Shown: positions 1 to 10,445 of the stretch, piece by piece
Numbering within the stretch: position 1 is the first letter of the stretch
Layout of the letters: every line of letters starts with the position of its first letter
From: Tetraselmis striata
Lineage: Eukaryota > Chlorophyta > Chlorodendrophyceae > Chlorodendrales > Chlorodendraceae
NCBI GenBank assembly: GCA_006384855.1
Contig: VCJN01000200.1
Location: forward strand, 62,001-126,000
Length of the DNA: 64,000 nt
Direction: 5' to 3'
Notes under the pieces: generated by a model
What the model was told of the DNA's origin: nothing
Database searches by the model: none
What the model saw: only the letters and a program-made list of their open reading frames with translations
Translations under genes and position numbers: made by a program

Positions 1-29
1 CCTACTGCTAAAAGTAGTACTAGAAAATC
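1..29. repeat. Left copy of a 29-bp inverted repeat
   Basis: The first 29 bases match the reverse complement of 5830-5858 with one mismatch. The pair brackets the RT-bearing element. The repeat may extend left of the window, so the true outer boundary cannot be seen. Confidence 0.6.
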
Positions 30-94
30 AACTGGGTACTGGCAGGAGGAAGGGGCGCGTTGCCCGATATTCTATAGCGCTACTGTTTTTAAAG

Positions 95-179
95 TCTTAT
101 AGCCCTGGTGCAGGGCACGGGCGTGGGCTAGGGGGCAGCCGAGTGGGGGGGGCAGGAGGATGCGGTGAGGTTAAAGGAA
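95..179 (+). repeat. Direct repeat, copy 1 (5' block)
   Basis: An approximately 85-bp block recurs at 1460-1550 with a few differences and a small indel. The second copy lies immediately upstream of the long coding region, so the block may be a duplicated 5' leader or promoter unit. That role is inferred. Confidence 0.65.
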
Positions 180-442
180 GTGTGCAGCGCCCGCAGTGCC
201 CGCGCCGCCATGTAGCGGCGCACGCGCCTGGCGGGCGCCCAGGATACTGCTGTCGCTGCGCTAGTACTACTATACTATAAGAGTCCCTCTCAAGCATAGG
301 CCGGTCATTCAGTTGACTAGTGCCCATGCTTGTCTAAGCAGCAGGGTGTGAGTAGGTTCCGGCAGGACTTTGATGAGCCCATCCAATGGCGGCACCATTG
401 AGCATGCTGATAGCACCGGACTGAGAGCGCCGGTTGCTGGTG

Positions 443-1416
443 TCAGTTGCCCAGTTGGAGTCTCAGTAGACTACAAGGCGAGCCCCCCCCCCGGTTCAGT
501 GGCCCCGTAGGTGATGCCCAGGACAGGGGTGCCTTTGAGATGGCAGAGCACGCATGAGGTGGGTCTTCTCCGGGGCAGACTGAAACCTTCTGAGCACGCT
601 GGCAGCGAAGGCGACGTCCGGTCCGGTGCACATCGTGAGGAAGGTGACAGAGCCCAGGAAACCAGCACCGATACGTTTCATGGTCCTCTCGGGGGAGCGG
701 GACCTTGTCGGTGGCGATGGCGCTGGCAAGATGGCGGCGACTGAAGGGATGGCGGTGTGCGGGATAGCGGCGGGCGCTGAGGTGACTGCGGCAGGTACGG
801 GCTCCGACTTCGCGGGGGCGGCAGGCGGCGGAGGCACGGGCTCTGGCTGCGCGGATGGCGGCGTGCCGGATAGCGGCGAGCGCTGAGGTGGCGGCGGCAA
901 GTACGGGCTCCGGCTGCGCGGGCGTGGGCGGCGGCGGCGCGGGGGCTGCAGGCGGTGGAGGCACGAGCTCCGGCCGCGCGGGGGCGGCAGGCGGCGGAGG
1001 CACGGGCTCCGGCTGCACGGGGGCGGCAGGCGGCAGAGGCACTGGCTCCGGCTGCGCCGTCTCGTGCTTGAGAGAGACTCGGGGCAGGTCATGCATGTGC
1101 ATGCAGAACCGCGCGGACGGCGGCCGTGGCAGCATCGTGCGCGATGTCTCGCATCAGCGCGAGCAGCTGAGACATCAGTTCGGCTGAGGCAGCTTGCTGA
1201 ATATGCACGGCGTGTTGGGCCGACTTGTCCCCAGGGGGCAGGGGATAGGGGGCCAAAGGATTGGCCGAGTGCGGGCCACTGGTCGGAGGATCCGCCGGCG
1301 CCTGGCGGCGGCGGGGCAGGCATGAGGTCGGACATACAAACGCTCACGGAGAAACCGGGCGACATGGCCAGGAGGGCGCGCCGTGCAGGCGGGCGCGGCG
1401 CATCGAGACGGAGCAC
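443..1416 (-). other. GC-rich minisatellite with a proline-rich antisense reading frame
   Basis: About 780-1070 consists of degenerate GC-rich repeat units of roughly 45-55 bp. On the minus strand they read as PEPVPPPPAAP-type repeats in overlapping open frames. The frame changes between units and no domain is recognisable. It could be a gag-like or promoter-proximal tract of the retroelement, or simply a repeat that happens to lack stops. I do not claim a gene. Confidence 0.35.
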
Positions 1417-1459
1417 AGAGCGGGAAGCGACGCTGTGAGGCTAGGAGGGCACCATAACC

Positions 1460-1550
1460 TCTTATAGCCCGGGTGCATGGCACGGGCGTGGGCCCCTGAC
1501 GAGGGGCAGCCGAGTGGGAGGGGCAGGAGGATGCAGTGAGGTTAAAGGAA
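1460..1550 (+). repeat. Direct repeat, copy 2 (5' block)
   Basis: This is the second copy of the block at 95-179, about 1.37 kb downstream. It ends where the long open frame begins. Confidence 0.65.
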
Positions 1551-2700
1551 CTCCCGCCCGCGGCTGCCGCCCCGCCGGCTCCCACGTACGCCCAGGCGGT
1601 GAGCCGGTCGTCAAGTCCCGAGTCCGCGACGGGCGCGGCAGGTACGACCGGCGCGCGCGCTGCCTCGCCTGTGTCGTCGTCGCCTCGCCGCAGTACTTTC
1701 AGCAGTATTTCGGGGCCCGGCGCGTCGCAGCGCGATCACGATGGCGCTCCGACCGGCCAGGAAGTCTCCGAGCGGCCCCAGCCGCGGCCGCGCGGCGGCA
1801 ACCGCGGCCTAGCGCTCACCGGCCTCGATGCTCTCGCCCGCCTGCATTTAAGGCTACACGGCAGCGGGCCGGCGCGGCGGGGCGTAGCGCCGGCAGCGGC
1901 TTGGACAGTCGCCGACGCGCTTTCAGTCGCTGGCGTCGCCGCGGGCGCCGCGTGGGCGCCGAGGATTGACGCCGCAGCCAGGTCGCTCCAACCCGCCCGC
2001 GTCAGGCACCACCCGGCCGACGTGTTGGCTTTCACCGAGGTCGCCGCCGCGTGGCTAGCCAAGGCGCGCGCCGTGCTGGCCGAGCGGCACCGCCGTCGGA
2101 GGGCGCGCCGCGCCGGTGGAGCTGGACAGTCATCAGTGCTGCCGTCGCCCGCACTGCCGTCCGTCGATGCGTTCCGGGGCGTCGCAGCGCCCCCGGTTGT
2201 TGCCCCCACGCCGCCAGAGGTGGGTGCACCGGCCGGCCACCCCGGTAGCCAGGCCTCACGGGCTCGGTATCCGCCCTCCCCTTCTCGCCCATCTCCAGCC
2301 GGCGACGGGGTGGGGTGGGGTGCGGTGGACCACCTCTCCGATGTGGACATGGTGCACATGCCGGTGGAGATGTCCATGGAGACGGCGGTGCCTATTGACT
2401 TTCAAGAAGCGTGGGCGGAGGCACAACGCTGCGTGAATGAGCGGGTGGTGGCGGCGATGGAGGCCGATGACCCCGTGGTGTTGGATAGGGCGCTTAAGTG
2501 GAAGTACATGCTGCCGCAATTGTTGCTTAGGGCCGCGAGCCGAGGCGGACGGCGGCGGCTACAAGCCTTGGCGTGGCGCTTCCGCGCTTTCGCGGAGAGG
2601 CGCATGACCGAACTCGTGCGCTCATGGGACGACGCGCGCACTGAGGCGTTCTACGCCGGACATGCCCGCCAGCGTCGGACGGACGCCGATCTCTTGCGGC
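1536..2700 (+). CDS. N-terminal region of the retroelement polyprotein
   Basis: A long open frame starts near 1536 with a low-complexity alanine/proline/serine head. From about 2370 it becomes ordinary acidic and helical protein, with a MTELVRSWDDAR stretch near 2605. The first recognisable RT-family feature (an ALVEDGELSRAAG segment near 2735) is in a different frame, so one frameshift lies near 2690-2705. Length and position match the upstream region of mobile RT proteins with the same GELSRA motif. The head of the protein has no assignable function. The start is uncertain because several frames are open in this GC-rich DNA. Confidence 0.5.
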
Positions 2701-2707
2701 GCTGCTC

Positions 2708-4480
2708 GTGGGCACCGCGGACACCGTTGTGGCGTTGGTGGAGGACGGAGAGCTCTCCCGAGCGGCGGGCCGACTATCTTCTAAGGGTATGGGCGACTTG
2801 TCCGATCATGCTATCCTCGCTAAACTGCGCGACAAACACCCGTCCCGTAGCCACCCGATCCCAGACGCCGCGTATGACATTCCGGTGGACGAGGCCGCCC
2901 TGACGGTGGACATGCGCGTGCCGTACCAGCAACTCAAGCAGCACGTGGCGGCGGGGCCCTCAGGCAGGCGCAACGAGTATCTCCGCTGCTTGGTGGGCGA
3001 ATACGCCCCGGCGTCTGGGCCCGCGGCAGTCCGCGCCATGTCGGAGGTTGCCTCCATGTACCTCCAAGGTCGCCTGCCCGGGTGGTTCAACCGGCTCTTC
3101 GCCTCTGCTAGGCTCGTGGCACCTGTCAAGAAGCTAGGCGAGGGGAGGGCCCCGGACGTGCGGCCTGTGGCAGTCGGGGAGGCGGAGCGGCGCGCATCGG
3201 AGCGGGCAGTGGTGGACAACATGAAGGAGGCATACGTGTCGGTGCTCGCTCCATCTCAGCTCGGCGTTGGCATTCCCTCGGGCGACTCTGTGCTCATCCA
3301 CGGCGTCCGGCTCATCGCCGAGAAGCTTGGCCCACGTGCCGTCATCGTCCACACAGACCTTCGCAACGCTTACAACGAGGCATGGCGCCGCACCATCATC
3401 CAGCGCCACATCGATTGCTCTCCACTACACCCTGTCATCCCTGCGCTCCTAGCCTCCCTCTCCACGGATTCGTATCTGGTCGTGGACGACCGGTCCGCCC
3501 CTCTGCGGTCGGAGGACGGCGTGCAACATGGCGCACCTTTGGCCACGACTTCCTTTTGCGTCGCGATTCACCCCGAGGTGCACCAGTGTGATACCACGTT
3601 GGAGGTCAATGACGGGGCGGCGCGCTTCAACGCCGACGATGGATTTTCGGTGGGCCTTCCGGAGCACGTTTGGCCGGCTCTTCACGCCTTCCGCACGTCC
3701 ATCAAGGCGTCCGCGGGGCTCGAGGTGCGCTTCGACAAGATGCAGGCGTACAACGCTGACATGGAGGCCGCGCGGCGTGAGGCTCCGGCCGACATCGAGT
3801 GGCCCGGGCTAGATGGCCATCACGGCATCGCGGTCCTGAACGTGCCGCTCGGATCGCCAGAGTATGTGCAGGCGTACATGCGCGGCAAGGCGGAGGAGCT
3901 ACGAGAGGAGGTGGACGCTAGCCTGAGCAAGCTTATGTCTGCCAAGCCCAGCCGTCGGTACACCCACGCCTTGCATCACCACGCATGGGCCCTGCTCAAG
4001 CATTGCATGCAACACAAGGCGGGGTATTGGCTCCGCAATTGTCTTCCGTCCGAGGTGGAGTAGGCCTTTGCGGAGGCGGTGGATGCCACCATCCTCGCGG
4101 CGGTCGAACGGGTGCTAGGGGTCTCTTTTGATCCCTCCACGTACGGCACCGACACCAATCCGGTGGTCACCGATTTCTTGGCGGAGCTTTTGCACGACCC
4201 CGACCCCATGGCAGCGGAGGTGGCTACCTTGAGCGAGGATGCAGTGGCCATGGCGCGCTGCAGGCTTGACCTCCCCACTCGATTGAAGGGAGCTGGCATC
4301 CGCCGCATGGCTACCGTTCGTGATGCCGCCTTCATCGGCTGCATGAATGCCATCCTCCCAAGGTTCCTGACTAGGAACTCCGGCACCAACACCCCCACCC
4401 CTGGTTTCTTCGACCCACAGCTTCGGGTCCGTACTTGGCCGAGGCAGCTTCAACGCAAATTCTTCCGCCCGCCAGTATGA
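2708..4480 (+). CDS. Reverse transcriptase domain of the retroelement
   Basis: The frame carries the ordered landmarks of one mobile RT family: RPVAVGEAERR near 3160, a GVGIPSGDS segment near 3265, the catalytic VHTDLRNAYNE near 3350, GVQHGAPLA (the QGDPLG position) near 3520 and FNADDGF (the YxDD position) near 3630. After the RT palm a thumb-like region follows with LPTRLKGAGIRR near 4275. A TAG stop at 4061-4063 interrupts the frame, which then continues unchanged to 4480. The product would copy element RNA into DNA. The fingers and palm are complete, but the stop and flanking frameshifts make it a pseudogene. Confidence 0.8.
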
Positions 4481-5736
4481 CCACTTCCTCAACGATGCTC
4501 ATGGGTCGGACAGCTACGCCGCGGAGATGCGCGAGGCGTGGGGCCGCTACTGCTGGCCATCTCGGCGACGCAGATGCACGCCAGATGGAGCGGGAAGTGG
4601 AGGCTGCGTCGGCCTCGCAAAAGGAGCTGACGGCATTTTTAGACCATGCCAACAACTCTCGGCTTCGAAATGAGGTGTGCGCTCTCCCTGCCACATGTAG
4701 GGAACGGATCTTGTTCAACCAGCTCGACGCGGTGTCAGGCATGTGGACAGTGGCCATCCCCACCGCGCGGACAACCATGACTCCGCATGAGCTGCGGGAG
4801 GTCGCTGCCGGGTACTTCTTTCTGCCTAGCCCGTGCTTGGCCCCGGTGGTTGGGTGCCAGATCATTCTGCCCTCAAGGATCACAACCCCGTCATTGTTGA
4901 TCTATACGGCGACGCGCTCATGAACCTCCCGGCGCTTGAAGACGCTCACTGGCGTGTACATCACGACGCTATCGCATATCGATGCCTTCCGCGATCACTG
5001 TGTTCACGACCCAGGTATCGCGGTACGGCGGGAGGTGGATGACTTGTCCCAGCAGGCAGTGCCTCTCGGCAACACCGTACCCAGGGATGAACTCAAGGAC
5101 CTAGTGCCGGACGCAGAGCTCTCCCTTCCGGCGTCAAACGTCGTGACCGGGAGCTATGATCCCCGGAGCTTGAAGTCCACGTTGATGGACTTCAAGACTA
5201 TGCGGTACGGGGTCAAGTACACTTCAGTGCCCCTGGCCACGGCTGTGGATCGGTTTGAGCGCTCCCTGTTGGGCGACATACAACGGGGGTTGGCTGCGCG
5301 GGATGCGGCGTGACACAACACAGAGCCCGGACAGAAGAGTCCTCTTCGAGACATCCTGGACATGTCGGAGTACACGGGCATGGTCTTCGGCACAGTGGGT
5401 GAGGTGAGCAAGGGGGTGCACCGCACAGTGCGTGGTATCGCATGCTTGGCTGCGGATCGGGGTGCCCTCTCATCGCGGGGCACTCGGTGCATCACCCGGG
5501 CTCACCAGGAGGCCTTGCTCGCAAGAGATTTCCTCGGGGTCCTGAGCTTGGTGGCCGCTCGAGAGCGCGCTCGCTGCCTCATCAGACGGCGCAGATTCGT
5601 CTGCCATCCCGTTGCTGAAGCTGCACAGCACGTCCGAGGATCACCCACACACACACGTGCTCGCGTGGCCCGGACTCTGAACCGTGTGCGCATCACTCAT
5701 CCATCCCGCCTTATGCGGGATGCGGGCCGCTTTTAG
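4435..5736 (+). CDS. C-terminal region with PD-(D/E)XK-like endonuclease
   Basis: Downstream of the RT, 4580-4900 holds a region matching the family's conserved stretch before its cysteine/histidine cluster (TVAIPTARTTMTPHELRE). From 4936 a frame reads LVPDAEL, then about 25 residues later LMDFKTMRYG, the spacing and order of a PD...(D/E)xK nuclease core. The frame continues past a TGA at 5311-5313 into a TVGEVSKGVH segment near 5390, which corresponds to the conserved GE tail of this family. The nuclease would nick target DNA for integration. At least two frameshifts lie between 4460 and 4936. The nuclease assignment rests on motif pattern only. Confidence 0.55.
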
Positions 5737-5737
5737 G

Positions 5738-5897
5738 CGGCTTGCTGTGTTGATTTTCTAATTCTGGGGAACTGCCCTTTTTGTAATTCACACCAGTAGC
5801 AGTGCGGCTCTTGGGCGGCTTTCTGTGTCGATTTTCTAGTAGTACTTTTAGCAGTAGGTGGATCTGTTACTACCCTTTTTGTAATTCACACCGGTAG
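5738..5897 (+). repeat. Tandem duplicated 3' tail of the retroelement
   Basis: Two similar blocks of about 80 bp follow each other. Each contains a GATTTTCTA core, then CCCTTTTTGTAATTCACACC followed by GTAG. The second block contains the right 29-bp inverted repeat. A related motif recurs at 46527 inside another element. Confidence 0.6.
5830..5858. repeat. Right copy of the 29-bp inverted repeat
   Basis: It is the reverse complement of 1-29 with one mismatch and lies in the second tail block. Confidence 0.65.
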
Positions 5898-6143
5898 GGC
5901 GGTAGAGTGCTCAGGCCGGCGGGGCGCGGGGGGTGGGGCGGGGACGAAATCGTCAGCGCGCTCCGCCCAGCCGGACGGAACCCCAGGCGCGGCTTGATGG
6001 AATAAAACATATACCATACGGTACTCGTGCCGCGCCCGGTGGGTCAGATTCTCGTGCATACAGGTGTTAGGCAGATAAGCGCTCCTGAGCGGGCCGAACT
6101 TGGTGCGCGTCAAGGCTGGTCATCAAGCTTGAATCGGTTCATC

Positions 6144-7277
6144 ATGGGGAGAAGTGGAAGCGCAAGGGAGAGGGTCCTCAGCCGGAGCGAGCTTGACACG
6201 TCAGACAGCAGAAGCGCTGCAGCTACAGCAAAGCTTGAAGCCAGCTGGAAACCCACAAAAACTGATGCCGTGGCCCCAGTTGGTGTGGTGGTGTTGGGCG
6301 ACGACCAAAACGCAGGGGCAGCTCTTGAGATGCACAAACTTTTACGCCAGCCTCGTTATTTCGATACCGACTTCGAAGATACGGCACTGCGTTGTTTTCG
6401 CTGCGGGGGGGTTGGGCATGTGTCAAGAGACTGTCAAAATGAGGCCAGGCAGAAGCCGTGCATACTCTGTGCACAGTTTGGACATCTCCGCAATGAGTGC
6501 CCGCAAGGTATGGATGGATCACTCTGCGCAGATTCGGTGTGCTTATATCTGGTTTTTACCATCACCTCCTCCCTGGACTTTAAGTACAGCTGTCCCATCT
6601 GCCTTGAGTACAGGGAGGCTAGTAGGACAACAATATGGCGCTTCAGAAAATACTGATGATACCAGTGTTGCATTGCGTGCATGTCACTCGCAGCTCTGTG
6701 CTTCAAGTGCAAACGCCCAGGGCACCAATCACGCGACTGTCCCAATGCCCACGGATTCACGGAAGGCCGTACCTGCTTGCGCTGTGCATCGCATTCCTGT
6801 GATTGCGCTGGCCTATCAGACTATGTGAGGTGTGACGCCTGCCGCGATCGGTGCTCTTCTCTGCCCATCCATGCATGATTAGGTTGTTTTGTTTTGTTTT
6901 GTTCAGTTATGTGTGTCATGGATATGGTCCAGAGTGATTTAATATCTATGGTCAATCCGTTCTTTTCACAGGACGGATGGAGGCTGCACAAGCAAGTACC
7001 GGGGCTCTGACTTGGCTCTTGTGCGCTGCTTTATCTGTTCCTCACATGGACATCTTACATGTCAACAGACTCCAAAGGTGCGCACCATTTGCTGCATGTG
7101 TAGCATGTGAATGTATATGTGACCGCTGTCAGTAATGGTACTCTGTGGAGTAGGACGTGCAGGTGGCTTGGGGTCATGAGGTATTTACAACAAAATATAT
7201 ACGCTACAGCCACACATGTGCCTTATATCCTTGAAAATACTTGCGCTCACTGTATTCTTTCATCGCAATACTAGGGA

Positions 7278-7320
<43 letters not shown>

Positions 7321-7898
7321 GGGGCATTGATTGTTTGCTTGGATTATGTGCCACAACACAGGATCTGCCACAGGAAACATGCTATAATTGTGGAGACTGC
7401 AAGCACTTGGGGCTGGATTGCTGGAGGGAGGTGCCGGTTGCTATTAGGGGAGAGCAGGCTGAGATGTTCCGCGAGCAGAGTCAGGCACAAGCTCGTCAAT
7501 TCTGGGCAACCAATAGCAGCAGCGGTGGACACAGTGGTCGTCCTGATTATGACGGAGATGCTGCCAGGCGCAGGTATTGCCTTTTATGTCAGGCAGGATG
7601 CCTGAAATGGACAGTGTTACGATGATGTTCATGATATACTGGAATGGCATGCGTCTAAAGCCTCACAGCGCTACCGGGGGAAGAAAGTCTCATATGCTGT
7701 CCCTCCTGGAACAGGGTGGTCCATTACGATTCCAATGACATGCCTGGTCATGCATCTTCAAGAAACAAGGTGTCAAAATGGGCGCAGTACAAGTCAAGCA
7801 ATGAGCATGCCGAATCATCCCAACAGCGCAAGCATCCGAGATCCTTTCATGATTCAGGGTCAGGCCATGGACTTGGGAAGCATACACGGTTCTACTAG
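6144..7898 (+). CDS. ZCCHC7/AIR-like zinc-knuckle protein, spliced
   Basis: The gene is spliced. Exon 1 (start at 6144 or further upstream, to 6507) carries KLLRQPRYFD and two CCHC knuckles, CFRCGGVGHVSRDC and CILCAQFGHLRNEC. Exon 2 (6694-6829) has CFKCKRPGHQSRDC and a degenerate fourth knuckle. Exon 3 (6972-7077) has CFICSSHGHLTC. Exon 4 (from 7362) has CYNCGDCKHLGLDC. The three introns, 6508-6693, 6830-6971 and 7078-7361, are all GT-AG and keep phase. The order and the RYFD segment match plant ZCCHC7-like proteins, relatives of yeast Air1/2, which are the RNA-binding subunits of the nuclear TRAMP surveillance complex. A further exon at about 7669-7898 may supply the basic tail. It looks intact and host-derived. 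The exact start and last exon are uncertain. Confidence 0.75.
7288..7318. repeat. (GA)n microsatellite in intron
   Basis: A short GA run lies in the third intron of the zinc-knuckle gene. Confidence 0.9.
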
Positions 7899-7899
7899 G

Positions 7900-8990
7900 T
7901 CACAATGGTTTCTATAGCCACGAAACACAAAACATATGTTCAGACGCTCGGTATGTTTAGCCCATACTTGCGTTGTGTCTGGAAGCGGTCTCTGTACATT
8001 GATGCGGTGAACGGATGGAAATATTCTTCTGTCCATGCAGATGTGCATGTGCACATCTGCTGCCACCCTCTGTATCTGTCAGGTTTATGCGTACTAGAAT
8101 GGAGATGCGCATGCGCTTGCAAATGCACGCCACCATCACACACAAGCAACGTCTGTCCATCAATACTTAGAGTATTTGAACTGCAGGCCGGAAATCGGCT
8201 TCAAGTGGAAGCGTGACTTGGTCTGCGAAATAGTTACTACCATCGTCTGTAGTATGACCCTGCAGAATCGCTTATCTGTCACACGGCCTCCGAAGGATTC
8301 TGCAGTCAATACCAAATTGCTGGTAGTCATACGACTTGACGGTGCTTCAAGTTGCACTGGTGATTCAGAGGGTGTTTTGGCATCTTAGGTATCCGCCCCA
8401 CTTGTGGAATGAATTGCAATGCTATTACAGACAAGTAGAGTACTTCCAGGATTCATGTAAAATCCTAATCATAGACTTTGTTGCCAGCTAGCCCGCTGAG
8501 TTCCGCCATCACCTGTCGCGCACGCGGCGGGGGTTGTTGCAGCGAGTTTCTGCTTGCGGGCATGGTACCTTGGGCGGCATTCTCTCTGCCGGAGTGCATA
8601 CGGTCAAGTCTGATGCATTTGCCCGTGCTCATTCCGCACCCTCTTCTGGTGCTGCTTCCACCTCGCAACTGCTGTAGTGGACGTTTTCTATTGCCTATTC
8701 GGGTGGTTTCCTGATCGCCTTTTGCAGCTAGCTCATCTAACTAATTAATGTATAATCCTATGTGGTTGACTCATCCCCCGTAATCGTGCGATGAGTAGGC
8801 ATGTTTGGTGGTGGCCTGTGGGCCAGGGCCACGCTGGTTTTCTGCAGATGAAAGATGAGGCAAGAGAAGATCAAGATCAATAATTAGAAAAATATAGTTT
8901 TAATGATTAGTTGCATGGATTAGTAAGTAGCATTTGGATCCGTGAGGGAACCTAACTGTCAGCATATCTGGGACTGTGATCGGGGCTGTC
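7900..8990. other. Intergenic stretch, no gene seen
   Basis: This is mixed-composition DNA downstream of the zinc-knuckle gene. Short open frames exist on both strands (for example 8478-8714 plus and 8465-8668 minus), but none has domain character, splice support or repeat copies. Confidence 0.5.
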
Positions 8991-9005
8991 TAGAAATGCT
9001 GAATA

Positions 9006-9660
9006 GTGTTGTTAGAAACTAGGGGGGCAGCTGGGGCTGTTCATCACAACAACCAGATTTTTCAGCAAAGTATGTCTACAACAGCGAAACAGCTCTCCCT
9101 GAAACTGCGCCCTTGCCGCCCTCCACGAACCTGTCACCCACCTGCAATGCACCATGGATTCCGGCTCGGGCGGCGCAGCCGCCGGCGAGCGACCTCTTGT
9201 GCCGGCACGAGCCGCCACCGAGACTATGGCAGAATTGTATGACGAACATGCCCACGACCTGCGACTTCCACACCTGCGCAATGGGCGGATTCGTTGCACG
9301 ACGCTGCCGACGTGCACCGTGCCGACTGGTTCCACCTGTTCAGCGTGGTACTGCTCTTCCGAGCGCTGGCCCATCGGGACACCATTGCGAGACTGAGAGA
9401 CGCGGACCGCGTACCGTGTTCTTCGACTACACGGGTCGCATCCTACGCGTCCTGGAGATCGACTCGGCAGCTCACTCGCATCGCGGCGGCGGCGGGGGGG
9501 GGGGGGGGGGGGGGGACCGGTACAGCCCTGTAATCATTATTGGACTTCCTTCCATTACGTTTTGCCCTGTAGCTAATGCTCTAGTAATGTACTGTGCAGG
9601 TCATGCCTGCGCCGTCATCATTGTCGACTACGCACTATACGAATGTACTGTAGCAGTTGC
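9006..9660 (+). other. Unassigned open frames and a poly-G tract
   Basis: Overlapping plus-strand frames (9113-9664, 9154-9396 and 9294-9533) read as ordinary-looking protein in short pieces that shift frame into one another. A pure G run of about 22 bases lies near 9495-9516. I see no known motif, and this may be the remnant of a decayed gene. Confidence 0.3.
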
Positions 9661-9889
9661 GTGATCACCCGCGCCCCACAACGATTAGACATTAGCATCA
9701 GGGGGACTTCGCGTGAAATTGGAGAGGATATTATTAGCTTTCAATCATGCATTCGAGTCTGGTTTTGCCAAAAAGGGTGCGGAGGCTGTTTTACACGGAA
9801 AAGCGCCATTTTATGGCTAGGAAGGTTCAGCGAAAGGGGAGGGAATGTCGGAGGAGGAGCCCGCAGGGCGGAGGCGGAAAACGGGAGGA

Positions 9890-10098
9890 CGCTGCCGAAG
9901 GCAGCGAGCTGGAAGATGGCAGACGAGCTGCTGGTGGCTGTGCTAAGTAGCTCCCCGGCCGGGAGCGCAGGGCTCGCGGGCGATGGGGTAGCCCGTACCA
10001 AACCCCGATGGTAACGGCTTCAAACCACTACAGACCGTACGGGTCGCACTAGGACAGCTGTAGTCCGTTAGGAAACCCCATAAACACGTTTGGATCAT
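9890..10098 (+). repeat. 209-bp terminal direct repeat, left
   Basis: By eye it is identical to 11982-12190 except at two positions. It begins with the short palindrome CGCTGCCGAAGGCAGCG. The repeat lacks clear TG...CA ends. Confidence 0.85.
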
Positions 10099-10445
10099 TT
10101 CAATCATGCATTCGAGTCTGGTTTTGCCAGTTTACACGCGGTTCGTTTACGACTGCGAGCGTGGGCAGTCGGCAGGCGTGCCGACCAGACGAAGGCGGAA
10201 GATGTCTTGAGTTGTAGAGGGGTCTCGCGCCAAGAGGACCTCGATCGAGGCGCAGGCGCATCAGACGCGGGCGGGAGAAGTTGACGCCGGCATGACATAG
10301 GCCGGACGTGTCGCGGAATTAAGGCGCCGTCTCCCGACGGCGCCCTATAGCATTGGTTGCGCGCCTTGGTGGCGTGCGGCACGAGCCGGAACTGCAGGCC
10401 AGTAGAAGCAGCAGGGGTAGCAAAGCCCAAGTTGGCGACGAGCGC

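Larger units (their letters stand above)
1..5858 (+). mobile_element. Degraded RT plus endonuclease retroelement (non-LTR-like)
   Basis: The segment carries a long plus-strand coding region with an N-terminal proline/alanine-rich part, a reverse transcriptase and a C-terminal endonuclease-like domain. It lies between a 29-bp inverted repeat and behind a duplicated 5' block (95-179 and 1460-1550). No LTRs and no integrase are seen. The protein order (RT, then a C-terminal PD-(D/E)XK-like domain) resembles retroelements with a restriction-like endonuclease. Inverted ends are not expected for a LINE and may belong to neighbouring copies. The coding region has at least two frameshifts and at least two in-frame stops, so the element is dead. 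Confidence 0.6.

Noticed and set aside
443-1416. Long minus-strand proline-rich frames as a real gene
   Set aside because: They coincide with a GC-rich minisatellite that leaves several frames open, and no domain or splice structure supports them.
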